This document shows, piece by piece, positions 28,001 through 35,809 of a stretch of DNA of 64,000 nucleotides. The notes under the pieces were generated by a model, which was not told the DNA's origin, ran no database searches, and saw only the letters and a list, made by a program, of their open reading frames with translations. The translations under genes and the position numbers were made by a program. The DNA is from CAVYGN01 sp963796325. Lineage in GTDB: Bacteria; Spirochaetota; Brevinematia; Brevinematales; JAOACQ01. Numbering within the stretch: position 1 is the stretch's first letter; every line of letters begins with the position of its first letter. Where the stretch lies: positions 1,798,001 through 1,862,000 of the forward strand of contig CAWCLF010000001.1 in NCBI GenBank assembly GCA_963796325.1, in the 5' to 3' direction.

Positions 28001-28411
28001 TTCATTCCTCAACCGTATATCGGGGACAACTCTACGAAAATGGAAATCTATAAGAGGATGCTGTCAGTGAAGAGCGAGGATGAGATACGGTCGCTTGTTC
28101 TTGAGCTTACCGACAGGTTTGGAACCATACCTGCTGAAGTCAACGCCCTTTTTGAAATTTCACGTCTTAAAATAAAAGCCTCGTCGCTGGGCATCGAATC
28201 AATAATAGAAAAGAAAGATATCATTGAAATTGTTTTCTCAAAATTTTCCAGGGTCAGCGCTGTAAGGGTTATGAATCTTAAAGAGGACGGAAAACACCCC
28301 ATAAGCGTCAAGCCTTCCGATAAGAACAAGATTTTTTATAATAGTTTTGAAAGCAGCATTATGATAAAAGTAAAGAGGCTCATAAGCTTCCTTGATGATA
28401 TCAGGGAATGA
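25091..28411 (+). CDS. mfd: Transcription-repair coupling factor
   Basis: About 1,106 residues, full length. It removes stalled RNA polymerase and recruits UvrA. Present in order are the UvrB-like N-terminal part, the RNA polymerase interaction domain ('FVVHLNYGIGIFRNIERIN', about 447), the helicase motifs Walker A 'CGDVGFGKTEVAM' (about 593), DEEH (about 695), 'GRVGRSKRQGYAYF', and the C-terminal regulatory domain. The ATG at 25091 is preferred over 25085, because AAAGG then lies 6 bases upstream. uvrB is also in this window but not adjacent. Confidence 0.96.
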   Translation: MPSFLETIRSVFQLDDLMNILGKEGEAGLGLPAGAVPFLLEGLGKFTSCFYIAGSEMEAEDVFESLKALKIDAYFFPEVDVIPYSNVYPSPDKLSDRISTLYALSKDKKPVVVLTLESYLRKIPPVEFFEKSIVGLSKGTVLGRDKLIDILVSYQYIRDFKTSEQGYFSVRGDIVDIFPPDLKEGVRINFLGDEIESIKMFNTVTQKSVEMLDQFDLIPANEFASVKEVVNEKDRDYLIETGIHSNFPKFYRNLSHILDYTREKAVIVFNENIWNHFDAIDGKYSQFGTNREKLIWDPSEVREKEKKNSILKLTRQFESDIIPAKISAPPEFGEGFSRFVADIDDVYIKKGYRIFLLVEYEDLAKRLSGILKKFNPQVAGSNTELNDGSMLAIVIINFEHGFELVKDGLKYLVLTEGDISGKKRLFRKRIRQIDTLFEDIEDIQEGEFVVHLNYGIGIFRNIERINVLGKEKDYILLEYAQGEKLYVPLEQSNLIGKYVGGLTKKPVLDSLGGRTWAKKKDKVRKSIEEFAMRLVAIYAKRGSLKGHVFSPDTAWQKEFEDRFEYIETPDQVRVIEEIKRDMENPKPMDRLLCGDVGFGKTEVAMRSAFKAVMDGKQVALIAPTTVLVEQHYYTFTERFKGFPVRIEYLSRFTESNKLTEIKKEIKSHQIDIIIGTHKLFSREIEFHSLGLVIIDEEHKFGVNHKEILKERYPLVDFISLSATPIPRTMNMALSTLRDVSLLETPPDMRIPVETYVSDFSEDIVKYAVETEINRHGQVFFVHNTIKRLPEYAYMIQKAVPGARIAIGHGRMEEEELEKSFIGFVKGDYDVLVSTTIIDSGLDIPNANTIIISDANRYGLSQLYQLKGRVGRSKRQGYAYFLYTENKNLTETAQKRLFVINEYTNLGAGFNIALKDLEIRGAGNILGQEQHGNIVAVGFEVYTRLLREEVEKLKGGYSEQTDTLIDLNYNAFIPQPYIGDNSTKMEIYKRMLSVKSEDEIRSLVLELTDRFGTIPAEVNALFEISRLKIKASSLGIESIIEKKDIIEIVFSKFSRVSAVRVMNLKEDGKHPISVKPSDKNKIFYNSFESSIMIKVKRLISFLDDIRE

Positions 28412-28441
28412 TTCAAAACGGCAATAAGAGCAATTGGCAAA

Positions 28442-28828
28442 TTATATCGCAAATAATTTCCTGATGAGGGGGATGAGTAAAAAAATAATCCCGATAATTA
28501 CCGCATTAACAGAGGATAATAAAACGGCGCCTGCGGATATATCCTTGATGAGGGCGATTTCATAGTTCTTTTCCCCTCTGCATACCTTATCGCAGAGTTT
28601 TTCCATGGCTGTATTGAACATTTCAGAAACCAGAACGAAGAATATGGAAATGATGATAATTCCCCATTCCTGAACCTTTAGCCCGATATAAAATCCCGAT
28701 ATCAAAACAGGTATGATAAATATAAGATGAAACCGGAAATTCTGTTCGTTCCTGACCGTTTTAACGATTCCCCTGAAAGCGAATACGAAGCTTCCGGACA
28801 TCTTCCTGAAATCGATAAAAATATTCAT
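28442..28828 (-). CDS. dgkA: Diacylglycerol/undecaprenol kinase
   Basis: 128 residues with three transmembrane helices. 'FAFRGIVKTVRNEQNFRFH' is the cytoplasmic amphipathic part, 'VSEMFNTAMEKLCDKV' the catalytic ExxNTAxE motif, and 'AGAVLLSSVNAVIIG' the third helix. It phosphorylates a lipid alcohol using ATP; undecaprenol kinase is the Gram-positive variant, and sequence alone cannot fix the substrate. It is last in a minus-strand group with two flavoproteins and PadR. Confidence 0.9.
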   Translation of the reverse strand: MNIFIDFRKMSGSFVFAFRGIVKTVRNEQNFRFHLIFIIPVLISGFYIGLKVQEWGIIIISIFFVLVSEMFNTAMEKLCDKVCRGEKNYEIALIKDISAGAVLLSSVNAVIIGIIFLLIPLIRKLFAI

Positions 28829-28839
28829 AATTTACAACA

Positions 28840-30228
28840 TTATAATTCATTTACAATCTTTTTAAAAGGCATTGCCATGTGTTTTTTCATATGTTTCCTG
28901 ATCGATTCCTTTACAACATGAATTTTTGTCAGCGGTATCATAAAAAGGTTAAACAGAACGAATCTTTTATCCCTCTGGGGAAAATCGAAAAGTTTATATC
29001 TTTTATAATACCTGTAATCGGCCTGGAATGGAAATTTCAGGTTCCTGTAAATTTCATCCCTGAATATTTTTAAACCCCCGATATTGAGGAAAGTTCCCGG
29101 ATGCGCGAACTTCATTTCGGAAAATCTCACCAGCCTTGAAGCCAGACTTTCCAGCTGTCCGTCTATTTCTGAAGAATTTCCCGGTTCGTCTGAAACTATG
29201 CCCGCAACATTTCCTCCGAAGGATTCGGCGTAACCAAGCATGAAGTCGCGGATATTCTGATTCTGCGACAGGGGGCCTGAAATTATAAAAGCTATCTGCT
29301 TGCCTGATAGGAAGGGCTGGTGTGTAGTGAGAGAGAAACACCTGTCGATGAACATCTTGAAACGTGATGAAAAGAACCTGTCCGCTATCGGGAGGGCGTA
29401 AACGATAATATCGGCCTTTGCCAGATCGGTGTTATATATTTGCCGGATGTCGTCGCTGTCCCCGTATGCGCAGATATTATCGAAACCGCACCTGATGCAG
29501 CCCAGGCATCCGCCTTTGATTTTTATTTCATTGATATTGATAAGCTTTAAAGAGGCTTTATTCCCGAATAAATTTTGAAATGTTCCGGCCATCGCCGCTA
29601 TATTGGAATTTTTACCGGCATAATCAGCGATGATGACGATCTTTTTACCGCCCGTTTCTAATTGTTCTTTTATTTTGCCTGGAATATAATTTTGAGGGGT
29701 GTAAGTAACCGGACCGTACGATTTCGAAGTCCGGATCTTTTCTCCTATCGAATTAATAAACTCCCCGAAGAACGACAGGATCTGTTTCCTTTCTTTTTCA
29801 TTCATGAGATCGTACATATATGCTGAATAGAATCCTGTATATCTCATGCCAAGATCATCGGATACGGCCTCAATATAATTATGTGCCGTGTTGTCGAAAA
29901 AGTGAATGGAAGTTGAAAATGCGGCTGTATATTTTCCTTTAAATGCATTTCCGGCTTTTCTTTCGAAGACGAGTTCGATAAACCTCTTGTAGTTGGAATG
30001 GACATTTAGAATATAGAGGGGGAAGGCCCAGAGCACCCCGTCCGCATTTTCGATCTTTTCCATGATTTCATCGAAATAAGCCTGATTGTTCTCGATCTCT
30101 TTAATCGTCGAAGCAATATTTATTATTTCAAATTGGTGAGCGGGTAATTTCTTCTGAACAAATTGGACGTACTGCATTGTTATGCTCCAATCGCCCTTGG
30201 GACTGCCGTTCAAAACGAATATTTTCAT
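28840..30228 (-). CDS. Double-flavodoxin iron-sulfur flavoprotein, copy 2
   Basis: 462 residues. Two flavodoxin-fold regions are in one chain. Domain 1 (about 1-180) begins 'MKIFVLNGSPKGDWSITMQY', an NADPH-dependent FMN reductase opening. Domain 2 (about 197-335) has 'KIVIIADYAGKNSNIAAMAG' and the compact motif GGCLGCIRCGFDNICAYG, CX2CX2CX5C, the cluster motif of iron-sulfur flavoproteins. A basic, Tyr-rich C-terminal tail (about 360-460) is unique to this pair. The next gene upstream is a paralogue and the two overlap by 4 bases (ATGA). The electron donor and acceptor are unknown. Confidence 0.85.
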   Translation of the reverse strand: MKIFVLNGSPKGDWSITMQYVQFVQKKLPAHQFEIINIASTIKEIENNQAYFDEIMEKIENADGVLWAFPLYILNVHSNYKRFIELVFERKAGNAFKGKYTAAFSTSIHFFDNTAHNYIEAVSDDLGMRYTGFYSAYMYDLMNEKERKQILSFFGEFINSIGEKIRTSKSYGPVTYTPQNYIPGKIKEQLETGGKKIVIIADYAGKNSNIAAMAGTFQNLFGNKASLKLININEIKIKGGCLGCIRCGFDNICAYGDSDDIRQIYNTDLAKADIIVYALPIADRFFSSRFKMFIDRCFSLTTHQPFLSGKQIAFIISGPLSQNQNIRDFMLGYAESFGGNVAGIVSDEPGNSSEIDGQLESLASRLVRFSEMKFAHPGTFLNIGGLKIFRDEIYRNLKFPFQADYRYYKRYKLFDFPQRDKRFVLFNLFMIPLTKIHVVKESIRKHMKKHMAMPFKKIVNEL

Positions 30229-31625
30229 TGCAGATCTCCTTTCATTGCCGGCAGTTCGACAATCTTTCGATAAGGCGAGACCATGTGCTCTATCATTTCC
30301 TTCCGGATCGACTCCCTGACGGGGGGAATTTTAGAGAAGGGGATCATGATAAGGTTGAAAAATCTTGCCTTGAGATTTTTTTGCGGAAAATCGAAAAGGT
30401 TATACTTTTTGTAATAGCTGTAATCGCCCTGGAAGGCGAATCTCATGTGGCTGTAAATTTCATCCCTGAATATTTTCATACCCCCGACTTTAAGAAAGGT
30501 CCCGGTCTTTTCATAGCCTGTTTTCGAATATTCGACGAGTTTCCAGGCCAGGGTATGCAGGAGTCCGTCTATCAGTGAGGAATCTCCCGATTCGTCCGTG
30601 ACCGAGCCGGCAAAATTCCCCCCTGTTATCTCGGCGTAGCCCTGCATGATCTGGCGGAGGTTTTGTATTTGAGAAAGAGGACCTGAGACTATATAGGCGA
30701 TCTGTTTTCCGAAATTTCTGGGCTGATGTCCATTCATAAAACTCCTGTCCAGGAACATCTTGAAACGGGAGGAAAAATACCTGTCAACAATATGAAGGGC
30801 ATAAACTATGATATCCGCCTTAGCCAATTCCGTATTGTAAATACGCTTAACATCGTCATTTTCCCCGTAAACGCAAATATTATCGAAACCGCATTTAATG
30901 CAGCCGAGGCATCCGCCTTTTATCCTGATATTATTGATGTTTATCACCTGAACCTGTCCGTCGAACATTTCTTGAAACCGTCCGGCCATCCCGGCAAGGT
31001 TTGAACTGTCATCGCTGAAGTCAGCAACTATTACTATATTTTTATTGTCCGTCTTTATTTTTACTGAGTTAAGACCGGGTTTATAGTCTCCGATTTTGCC
31101 GGCAACGGGCAGGAAGGACTTTTCTGTAGGAATTTTATTGCTTATCGAAGAGAGGAAGTCCTCAAAGAACGAGAGGATCTGTTTCCTTTCTTTTTCTATC
31201 AGCAGGTCATGCATTGCAGCCGAATAAAACCCGGTATAATTCATATCGAGATCATTAGAAACCGCTTCAATATAATTATGGGCGGTGTGATCGAAAAAAT
31301 GGATCGAGGTTGAAAAAGAAGCGGCATACTTTCCATGGAAAGCATTTTCGGCTTTCCTCTCGTTTATCAGCTCAATAAAGCGTTTATAACCCGAATGAAC
31401 CAGCCAGTAATACAGCGGAAATGCCCATAGTACTCCGTCGGCGTTTTTTATTTCATCGGTAATCGAATCGAATTTTGACGTGTCGTTCTCGATTGCCGAA
31501 ATGGCTGAGGCGATATTGATGATTTTAAATTCATGCTCCGGATGATTATTTTGAATAAAATGAATATACTGCATTGTAACACTGAAATCCCCTTTAGGGC
31601 TGCCGTTTAAAACAATCAGTTTCAT
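30225..31625 (-). CDS. Double-flavodoxin iron-sulfur flavoprotein, copy 1
   Basis: 466 residues, homologous over its whole length with the following gene, so this is a tandem duplication. Shared landmarks are 'MKLIVLNGSPKGDFSVTMQY', 'GVLWAFPLYYWLVHSGYKRF', 'FSTSIHFFDHTAHNYIEAVS' and the cluster motif GGCLGCIKCGFDNICVYG. It begins near the PadR gene (131 bases away) and overlaps the second copy by 4 bases; its end carries the AAAGGAG site for that copy. It is probably a redox protein of the cytoplasm; the function is inferred from the fold only. Confidence 0.85.
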   Translation of the reverse strand: MKLIVLNGSPKGDFSVTMQYIHFIQNNHPEHEFKIINIASAISAIENDTSKFDSITDEIKNADGVLWAFPLYYWLVHSGYKRFIELINERKAENAFHGKYAASFSTSIHFFDHTAHNYIEAVSNDLDMNYTGFYSAAMHDLLIEKERKQILSFFEDFLSSISNKIPTEKSFLPVAGKIGDYKPGLNSVKIKTDNKNIVIVADFSDDSSNLAGMAGRFQEMFDGQVQVININNIRIKGGCLGCIKCGFDNICVYGENDDVKRIYNTELAKADIIVYALHIVDRYFSSRFKMFLDRSFMNGHQPRNFGKQIAYIVSGPLSQIQNLRQIMQGYAEITGGNFAGSVTDESGDSSLIDGLLHTLAWKLVEYSKTGYEKTGTFLKVGGMKIFRDEIYSHMRFAFQGDYSYYKKYNLFDFPQKNLKARFFNLIMIPFSKIPPVRESIRKEMIEHMVSPYRKIVELPAMKGDLQ

Positions 31626-31755
31626 AACTTCTCTCCTTATATCAATTGTAATTGACTATTTATTAAAATTTTCCGCAGGCCTCTACTGCGGTTCCCTGTA
31701 TCTCGGTTTTTTTTACCGAACCGGAGCTGCCGATGCGGCATAGCCTGCCGGAGTT

Positions 31756-32271
31756 TCATTTATCATTGATATTTTCCTTTAAAAAATTTTCGTACCAGCC
31801 TATCAGGAATTGATAGAAATCCTTGCCGTAGCGATGGGTCGAAAGCTGGAATTCATCCGCCAGCGGACTTATCACCGGCTCGAGGCCCTCGATGTCTTTT
31901 TTTATAGATTTAACTTTATCGATAAACTGCCTGATTAAAGCTTTAGCATTTTCCCGGGGGAGGTACCTGTAAAAGAAAATTTTAATCAGCTGGTTTCCCT
32001 TGCCGTTACAGTACTCTATAGGCAGTTCAAGCCACTCTAAAAAGGCCTTTTTTCCCGGTTCCAGTATCGAGTAAATTTTTCTGTACTTTCCGCCTTCGAC
32101 TTCTTCAATCGATTCAATCCATCCCTTTCCTTCCATGCTTTTCAAAGAAGGGTAGATGCTTCCGTAGCTTGTATCAAAAAAATGAGAGGTACTTATACTC
32201 ATAAACTGCTTGATATCATAACCGCTCATTTTTTGTTTCATCAGAAAACCGAGAATAATAAAGTCTATCAT
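31756..32271 (-). CDS. PadR-family transcriptional regulator
   Basis: 171 residues. The winged helix (about 1-75) reads 'LGFLMKQKMSGYDIKQFM', 'FFDTSYGSIYPSLKSMEGKG' and the wing 'EEVEGGKYRKIYSILEPGKK'. The C-terminal Vir-type helical region supports dimerisation. Members bind small ligands and usually repress an adjacent operon, here most likely the flavoprotein pair downstream. A palindrome just upstream may be its operator. A hairpin near TCGGTTTTTTTTACCGA at 31705-31721 lies in the 130 bases before copy 1. Confidence 0.9.
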   Translation of the reverse strand: MIDFIILGFLMKQKMSGYDIKQFMSISTSHFFDTSYGSIYPSLKSMEGKGWIESIEEVEGGKYRKIYSILEPGKKAFLEWLELPIEYCNGKGNQLIKIFFYRYLPRENAKALIRQFIDKVKSIKKDIEGLEPVISPLADEFQLSTHRYGKDFYQFLIGWYENFLKENINDK

Positions 32272-32293
32272 AATAGCATCCTATCTAACTGGT

Positions 32294-32312
32294 ATATATC
32301 GAATAGATATAT
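32294..32312. promoter_or_regulatory. Possible PadR operator palindrome
   Basis: ATATATC-GAATA-GATATAT is a perfect 7-base inverted repeat with a 5-base spacer. It starts 22 bases upstream of the PadR start, where an autoregulatory operator would lie. The sequence is AT-rich, so chance palindromes are possible, and it does not match the ATGT-N8-ACAT pattern of many PadR sites. Confidence 0.4.
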
Positions 32313-32392
32313 TATATATTGATATAATATTGTTTTCAAGTATTAATGAAAAATATTTTTATTGCCAGGATTACTGTCCGCCGGCAGCAAAA

Positions 32393-33229
32393 TTAATGGA
32401 TGCTGTCCAGCCACTTTATAAGAGTCTCGGAAACCTCTTTGATATGGGAATTATAGCTATGGTCGACGCCTTCGAGCATAAAAGCATCGACCCGGGATGA
32501 AGCGGAAGCGCTTCTCTTTATGATTTCAAGGTCTTTTTCATCGCCGATCCAGCCCTCGTTCGTGCCGTAAAAGACAAGAAGCGGGCAGCGTATTTTCCCG
32601 ATATAATCGTCGATTATTTTTATGCTGCCTTTTGCAAAATCGATAAAACCCAGAGCGCTCTGCGTTCCTGCCCCGACCGCTATTGTATTCCATGGCAGGA
32701 GATCCCGCCCTCTGCCATCACTGATCATCCGTTCCGCCAGTTCTAAAATTTCAGTATTGATATTGTGGCCCCTGAGAGGGGGCGAAGCCGCCGCCAGCCC
32801 GGCAATACGTGTGTCGGACTCTTTAGCCTGGTAAAACATGACTTTAAGGGCGCCGAGACTGTGACCGATGAGTACAAATTTTTCAAAGCCTGTTTGCGCC
32901 GTAAAATCGATCCAGGCGGAAATATCCGCGATCGATTCTTCGAACAGTTCCCAGCCGCCGCCGTAGAGAAGGGGAGATCCTTTCTCTGAATAGTATACAG
33001 ATCCGAAATCATGGCCGCGGTTGTTTCCGGCTGTAAAGACATAACCGGCTCCAGCCAGCCTTCTGCCTATATTGATGGCGCTGTAATCGTAGAATCTGCC
33101 TGTAAAGCCATGGACCCAGATAACGGCCGTATCTTTTACAGGAATTCCGTCGGGCCTTATAACTATCCCCTCCTGGAATAGGGAATCGTTAGTTTTTGCA
33201 TATACAATTTTTTCAGTAAAATCATCCAT
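32393..33229 (-). CDS. Alpha/beta hydrolase
   Basis: 278 residues. 'AVIWVHGFTGRFYDYSAINI' is the oxyanion strand, 'FVLIGHSLGALKVMFYQ' holds the nucleophile Ser (GxSxG), 'LLVFYGTNEGWIGDE' the acid region and 'EGVDHSYNSH' the catalytic His. No signal peptide is seen, so it is cytoplasmic. An esterase or lipase-like activity is likely; the substrate is unknown. AGGG lies before the start. It lies just after the tRNA terminator on the same strand. Confidence 0.88.
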   Translation of the reverse strand: MDDFTEKIVYAKTNDSLFQEGIVIRPDGIPVKDTAVIWVHGFTGRFYDYSAINIGRRLAGAGYVFTAGNNRGHDFGSVYYSEKGSPLLYGGGWELFEESIADISAWIDFTAQTGFEKFVLIGHSLGALKVMFYQAKESDTRIAGLAAASPPLRGHNINTEILELAERMISDGRGRDLLPWNTIAVGAGTQSALGFIDFAKGSIKIIDDYIGKIRCPLLVFYGTNEGWIGDEKDLEIIKRSASASSRVDAFMLEGVDHSYNSHIKEVSETLIKWLDSIH

Positions 33230-33260
33230 GTATTTTTCCCTGAATTTCGATAAGCCTGTA

Positions 33261-33300
33261 AATAAAAATCCCGCCCCCTTTTTAAGGAAGGGCGGGTTTA
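33261..33300 (-). terminator. Rho-independent terminator of the tRNA cluster
   Basis: CCCGCCC (33270-33276) pairs with GGGCGGG (33290-33296). On the minus strand the stem is followed by ATTTTTA. It lies 10 bases past the tRNA-Asp gene, in the right place to end its transcription. Confidence 0.8.
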
Positions 33301-33309
33301 ATTTGAATA

Positions 33310-33383
33310 CGGGGTTGACGGGACTTGAACCCGCGGCACCTGGCGTGACAGGCCAGTACTCTAACCAGCTGAGCTACAACCCC
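33310..33383 (-). tRNA. tRNA-Asp (GTC)
   Basis: On the minus strand a cloverleaf folds with acceptor GGGGTTG/CAACCCC and an anticodon stem CTGGC/GCCAG around the loop CTGTCAC, giving anticodon GTC. The T arm reads GCGGGTTCAAGTCCCGT. Discriminator G is typical of Asp. CCA is not encoded. It is the last of three tRNAs, downstream of tRNA-Met. Confidence 0.95.
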
Positions 33384-33391
33384 ACACAAGT

Positions 33392-33465
33392 TAGCGGGGG
33401 GGGGAGTTGAACCCTCGACACGCGGATTATGATTCCGCTGCTCTGACCAGCTGAGCTACCCCGCC
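33392..33465 (-). tRNA. tRNA-Met (CAT), elongator type
   Basis: The minus-strand cloverleaf has acceptor GGCGGGG against CCCCGCT and anticodon stem GCGGA/TCCGC around ATCATAA. G1 pairs with T72, a wobble typical of elongator Met tRNAs ending GCTA. A nine-C run (33396-33404 on the plus strand) forms one side of the T and acceptor stems and leaves an A50-C64 mismatch in the T stem. tRNA-Ile2 (CAT) is the alternative. Confidence 0.85.
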
Positions 33466-33475
33466 GAAATATAAT

Positions 33476-33549
<74 letters not shown>

Positions 33550-33572
33550 ACGATAAACCCATATGGGAAGTT

Positions 33573-33601
33573 ATTATATGCCAAAACCCCTGTTCTGTCA
33601 A
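33573..33601 (-). promoter_or_regulatory. Consensus sigma-70 promoter of the tRNA cluster
   Basis: On the minus strand TTGACA (33596-33601) and TATAAT (33573-33578) are separated by exactly 17 bases. It drives fMet-Met-Asp and lies just past trmJ, so the tRNAs can be read independently of trmJ. Confidence 0.9.
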
Positions 33602-33645
33602 ATTTGGGGGGTTAAGAGGCGGCACAAAACGTGAATAATCCAGGC

Positions 33646-34356
33646 CTAACATTTTTTAAGCTGAATGAATTTCCCTTTTATCCTTTTGAATATATTTTTA
33701 ATAACAAGACAGTCATAACTGTCGAGGCTTGATCTCAATAATATTTTTTTAATGTAATTTGTCAGACGCCATGAAGGCACGTTCCTGAAAAATTCCATTT
33801 CCTCTAACGCAGACTCGATGCTGCCTATCATAATATCGAAATCCTTTCGTGAGGCCGGAAACCTGTTATCTTTTGCATTGTCCGGCTTTGCCGTGTAAAT
33901 ATCGTAAAGTGCAATCATTACAGCCTGCGCCAGGTTTATTGAAGGGAACTTTTCCGATGAGGGAATAGAGCATACAAGATCGCAGCATTGTATTTCATCG
34001 TTTGTAAGACCGTATTTTTCCCTGCCGAAAACAAGTTTGACATTCCTGTCCCCGTATTTTAAGAGGTATTTAGAAAAATCACCGAGGTTAAAGTCCTTCC
34101 TTCTCCATTGACCCGTGCGGCGCGTGACGGCGGCGGATAATTCGGAGTCTTCAAGGGCTTTATCGAGCGAAGGATACACACCGGCATTTTTAAGAATAAG
34201 AGCTGCGTGCACTGCATAATTAAGCGAGTTCCGGGAAAGGTGATCGCAGAGCGGATTGACCAGTACAAGCCTTTCTACATCCATGTTCATCATAGCCCTT
34301 GCAACGGCCCCGACATTTTCTTCGCCTTCAGGTTCTACCAGAACGACTGTTATCAT
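33646..34356 (-). CDS. trmJ: RNA 2'-O-methyltransferase, TrmJ-like
   Basis: 236 residues of the SPOUT knot family. 'MITVVLVEPEGEENVGAVARAM' opens the chain; the knot motifs are 'VKLVFGREKYGLTNDEIQCC' and 'FPSINLAQAVMIALYDIY'. TrmJ methylates position 32 of the tRNA anticodon loop; other SpoU proteins act on different RNAs, so the exact site is inferred. The neighbouring tRNA genes fit but do not prove the role. Divergent from the oxidoreductase gene across a 278-base gap that holds an inverted repeat. Confidence 0.82.
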   Translation of the reverse strand: MITVVLVEPEGEENVGAVARAMMNMDVERLVLVNPLCDHLSRNSLNYAVHAALILKNAGVYPSLDKALEDSELSAAVTRRTGQWRRKDFNLGDFSKYLLKYGDRNVKLVFGREKYGLTNDEIQCCDLVCSIPSSEKFPSINLAQAVMIALYDIYTAKPDNAKDNRFPASRKDFDIMIGSIESALEEMEFFRNVPSWRLTNYIKKILLRSSLDSYDCLVIKNIFKRIKGKFIQLKKC

Positions 34357-34455
34357 ATTTTTCTCCCGGAACTATAGGGAAACACCAGCGCCATAACAAG
34401 ACAAAATATTAAAGATGAGAATTGGGTTAGTCAATTAATTCCCAATCTGTTTATT

Positions 34456-34513
34456 CAGTCGAAAGTCGACATTATAATAATCACACAATGTATTAACTAT
34501 CGACTGTCGACTG
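34456..34513. repeat. Inverted repeat of 15-base arms in the trmJ upstream gap
   Basis: CAGTCGAAAGTCGAC (34456-34470) and ATCGACTGTCGACTG (34499-34513) pair at 13 of 15 positions around a 28-base AT-rich loop. Each arm itself repeats AGTCGA. The repeat may be a regulatory site, a cruciform, or a remnant of a mobile unit. The remaining 34357-34634 gap holds a promoter (34540-34568) and no gene. Confidence 0.65.
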
Positions 34514-34539
34514 AGAGGGGTTCGGCGGAATAAATTTGT

Positions 34540-34568
34540 TTGATTTAATAAATCCGTTTGATTATAAT
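34540..34568 (+). promoter_or_regulatory. Sigma-70-like promoter for the Gfo/Idh gene
   Basis: TTGATT (34540-34545) and TATAAT (34563-34568) are spaced 17 bases. The start codon of the oxidoreductase is about 66 bases downstream, with an AGGAT before it. Confidence 0.6.
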
Positions 34569-34634
34569 AGTTCCAGGTCTTTGCGAAAGATGCTATCCTA
34601 TAGTTAATGATCTAAAAACAGCAGGATCCGTATC

Positions 34635-35651
34635 ATGAAAAAATACCGCACAGGCATTATCGGACTTGGACGGATAGGTTTTAAGCTCGGTTTTGACAGG
34701 AAAAGGGAACAGCCGGCTTCGCATACGGCCGCTTTCAGCGGGAACGGAAGGATCCTCCTCGACGGCGGGTACGATATAAAACCGGCGCGGATGACGGAAT
34801 GGAAGAATTTCAATAAAAAGGCTGAAATTTATCCTTCGCTGGATTCATTCCTCTGCGACGGCCCATGGGATATCATTGTTATCGCTGTTCCGGAGGAATT
34901 TCATTATCCTGTTTTTATGAAGGCGCTGCAATCAGGCCCGGCCCTGATAGTGCTTGAGAAACCCGCGGCTCCGGAATACAGGGAAGCGGTCAGGATGAAA
35001 GATGAGGCCCTGAAATGCAGTGTACCCGTTCTTGTAAATCATGAGAGAAGATTTTCAAGGGATTATATTCTTTTAAAGAAAATTATACGGGAAAAAAGAC
35101 TTGGCGATGCTGTAATGATCACCTCCAGTCTATACACCCCTTCGAAAGCCTGGAAAGCCGGAGTAGCGGCAGCCGGCGGAGGGTCGCTCTTAAGGGACGC
35201 AACCCACCTTTTTGATGCTGTCGGTTTTTTATTCGACAAAAGGATCGAAATCGAAAGCGCCGCCGCCGCAGGTCCTGATAAAAAAGGCGGTATTGAAGGC
35301 ATCAGCTGTTTTGCCAGGACCGGGAAAACCGCATCGATCTTCAATATAGGTTTTATGACGGGACATTTTACATTCGAGGTGGATATCGTGTTCAAAAAAG
35401 GGAGGGCCCTGATCGGCAACGGCATACTTGAAATACAGAGAAGCCTGCCGAGCCCTTATTATGACGGTTTTAATTCGTTAATAAAAGACACATCCGTCAA
35501 AACCTTTAAAAGAACAGGATATTTTTCAGGTATGGTAGAAAATTGCATTGACTTTCTGGATGGTAAAAAAGGGATAGGATCCTCTCTTGAAAACGGCATC
35601 GAGCCCTTAAGATGCATTTCTGAAATCAGGAAATTCCTAAGATTGCATTGA
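34635..35651 (+). CDS. Gfo/Idh/MocA family NAD(P)-dependent oxidoreductase
   Basis: 338 residues. N-terminal Rossmann fold 'RTGIIGLGRIGFKLGFDRK', family motif 'IVLEKPAAPEYREAV' (the EKP motif) and 'VLVNHERRFSRDYILLKK' mark this family. 'AGGGSLLRDATHLFDAVGFL' matches the GGGxxxDxGxH segment. It oxidises or reduces a sugar or cyclitol; the substrate is unknown. It stands alone, with about 158 bases before the next gene. Confidence 0.9.
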   Translation: MKKYRTGIIGLGRIGFKLGFDRKREQPASHTAAFSGNGRILLDGGYDIKPARMTEWKNFNKKAEIYPSLDSFLCDGPWDIIVIAVPEEFHYPVFMKALQSGPALIVLEKPAAPEYREAVRMKDEALKCSVPVLVNHERRFSRDYILLKKIIREKRLGDAVMITSSLYTPSKAWKAGVAAAGGGSLLRDATHLFDAVGFLFDKRIEIESAAAAGPDKKGGIEGISCFARTGKTASIFNIGFMTGHFTFEVDIVFKKGRALIGNGILEIQRSLPSPYYDGFNSLIKDTSVKTFKRTGYFSGMVENCIDFLDGKKGIGSSLENGIEPLRCISEIRKFLRLH

Positions 35652-35809
35652 ATGGGAATTATCTTTATACTTTTTTTGTTTTATGCTTTATACTAATATA
35701 GATAAGGCCGCCTGGGCATTATTTCAGTTCTAATTTTATAATTCCGAAAACAATAAGGGGCGGTCCCGGCAGAATCTGCCTGCAAACCAATAGTATTTGA
35801 AGGATAAAA

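Noticed and set aside
33228..33410. 60-codon frame on the plus strand
   Set aside because: It lies across the tRNA terminator and tRNA-Asp and has no ribosome binding site.
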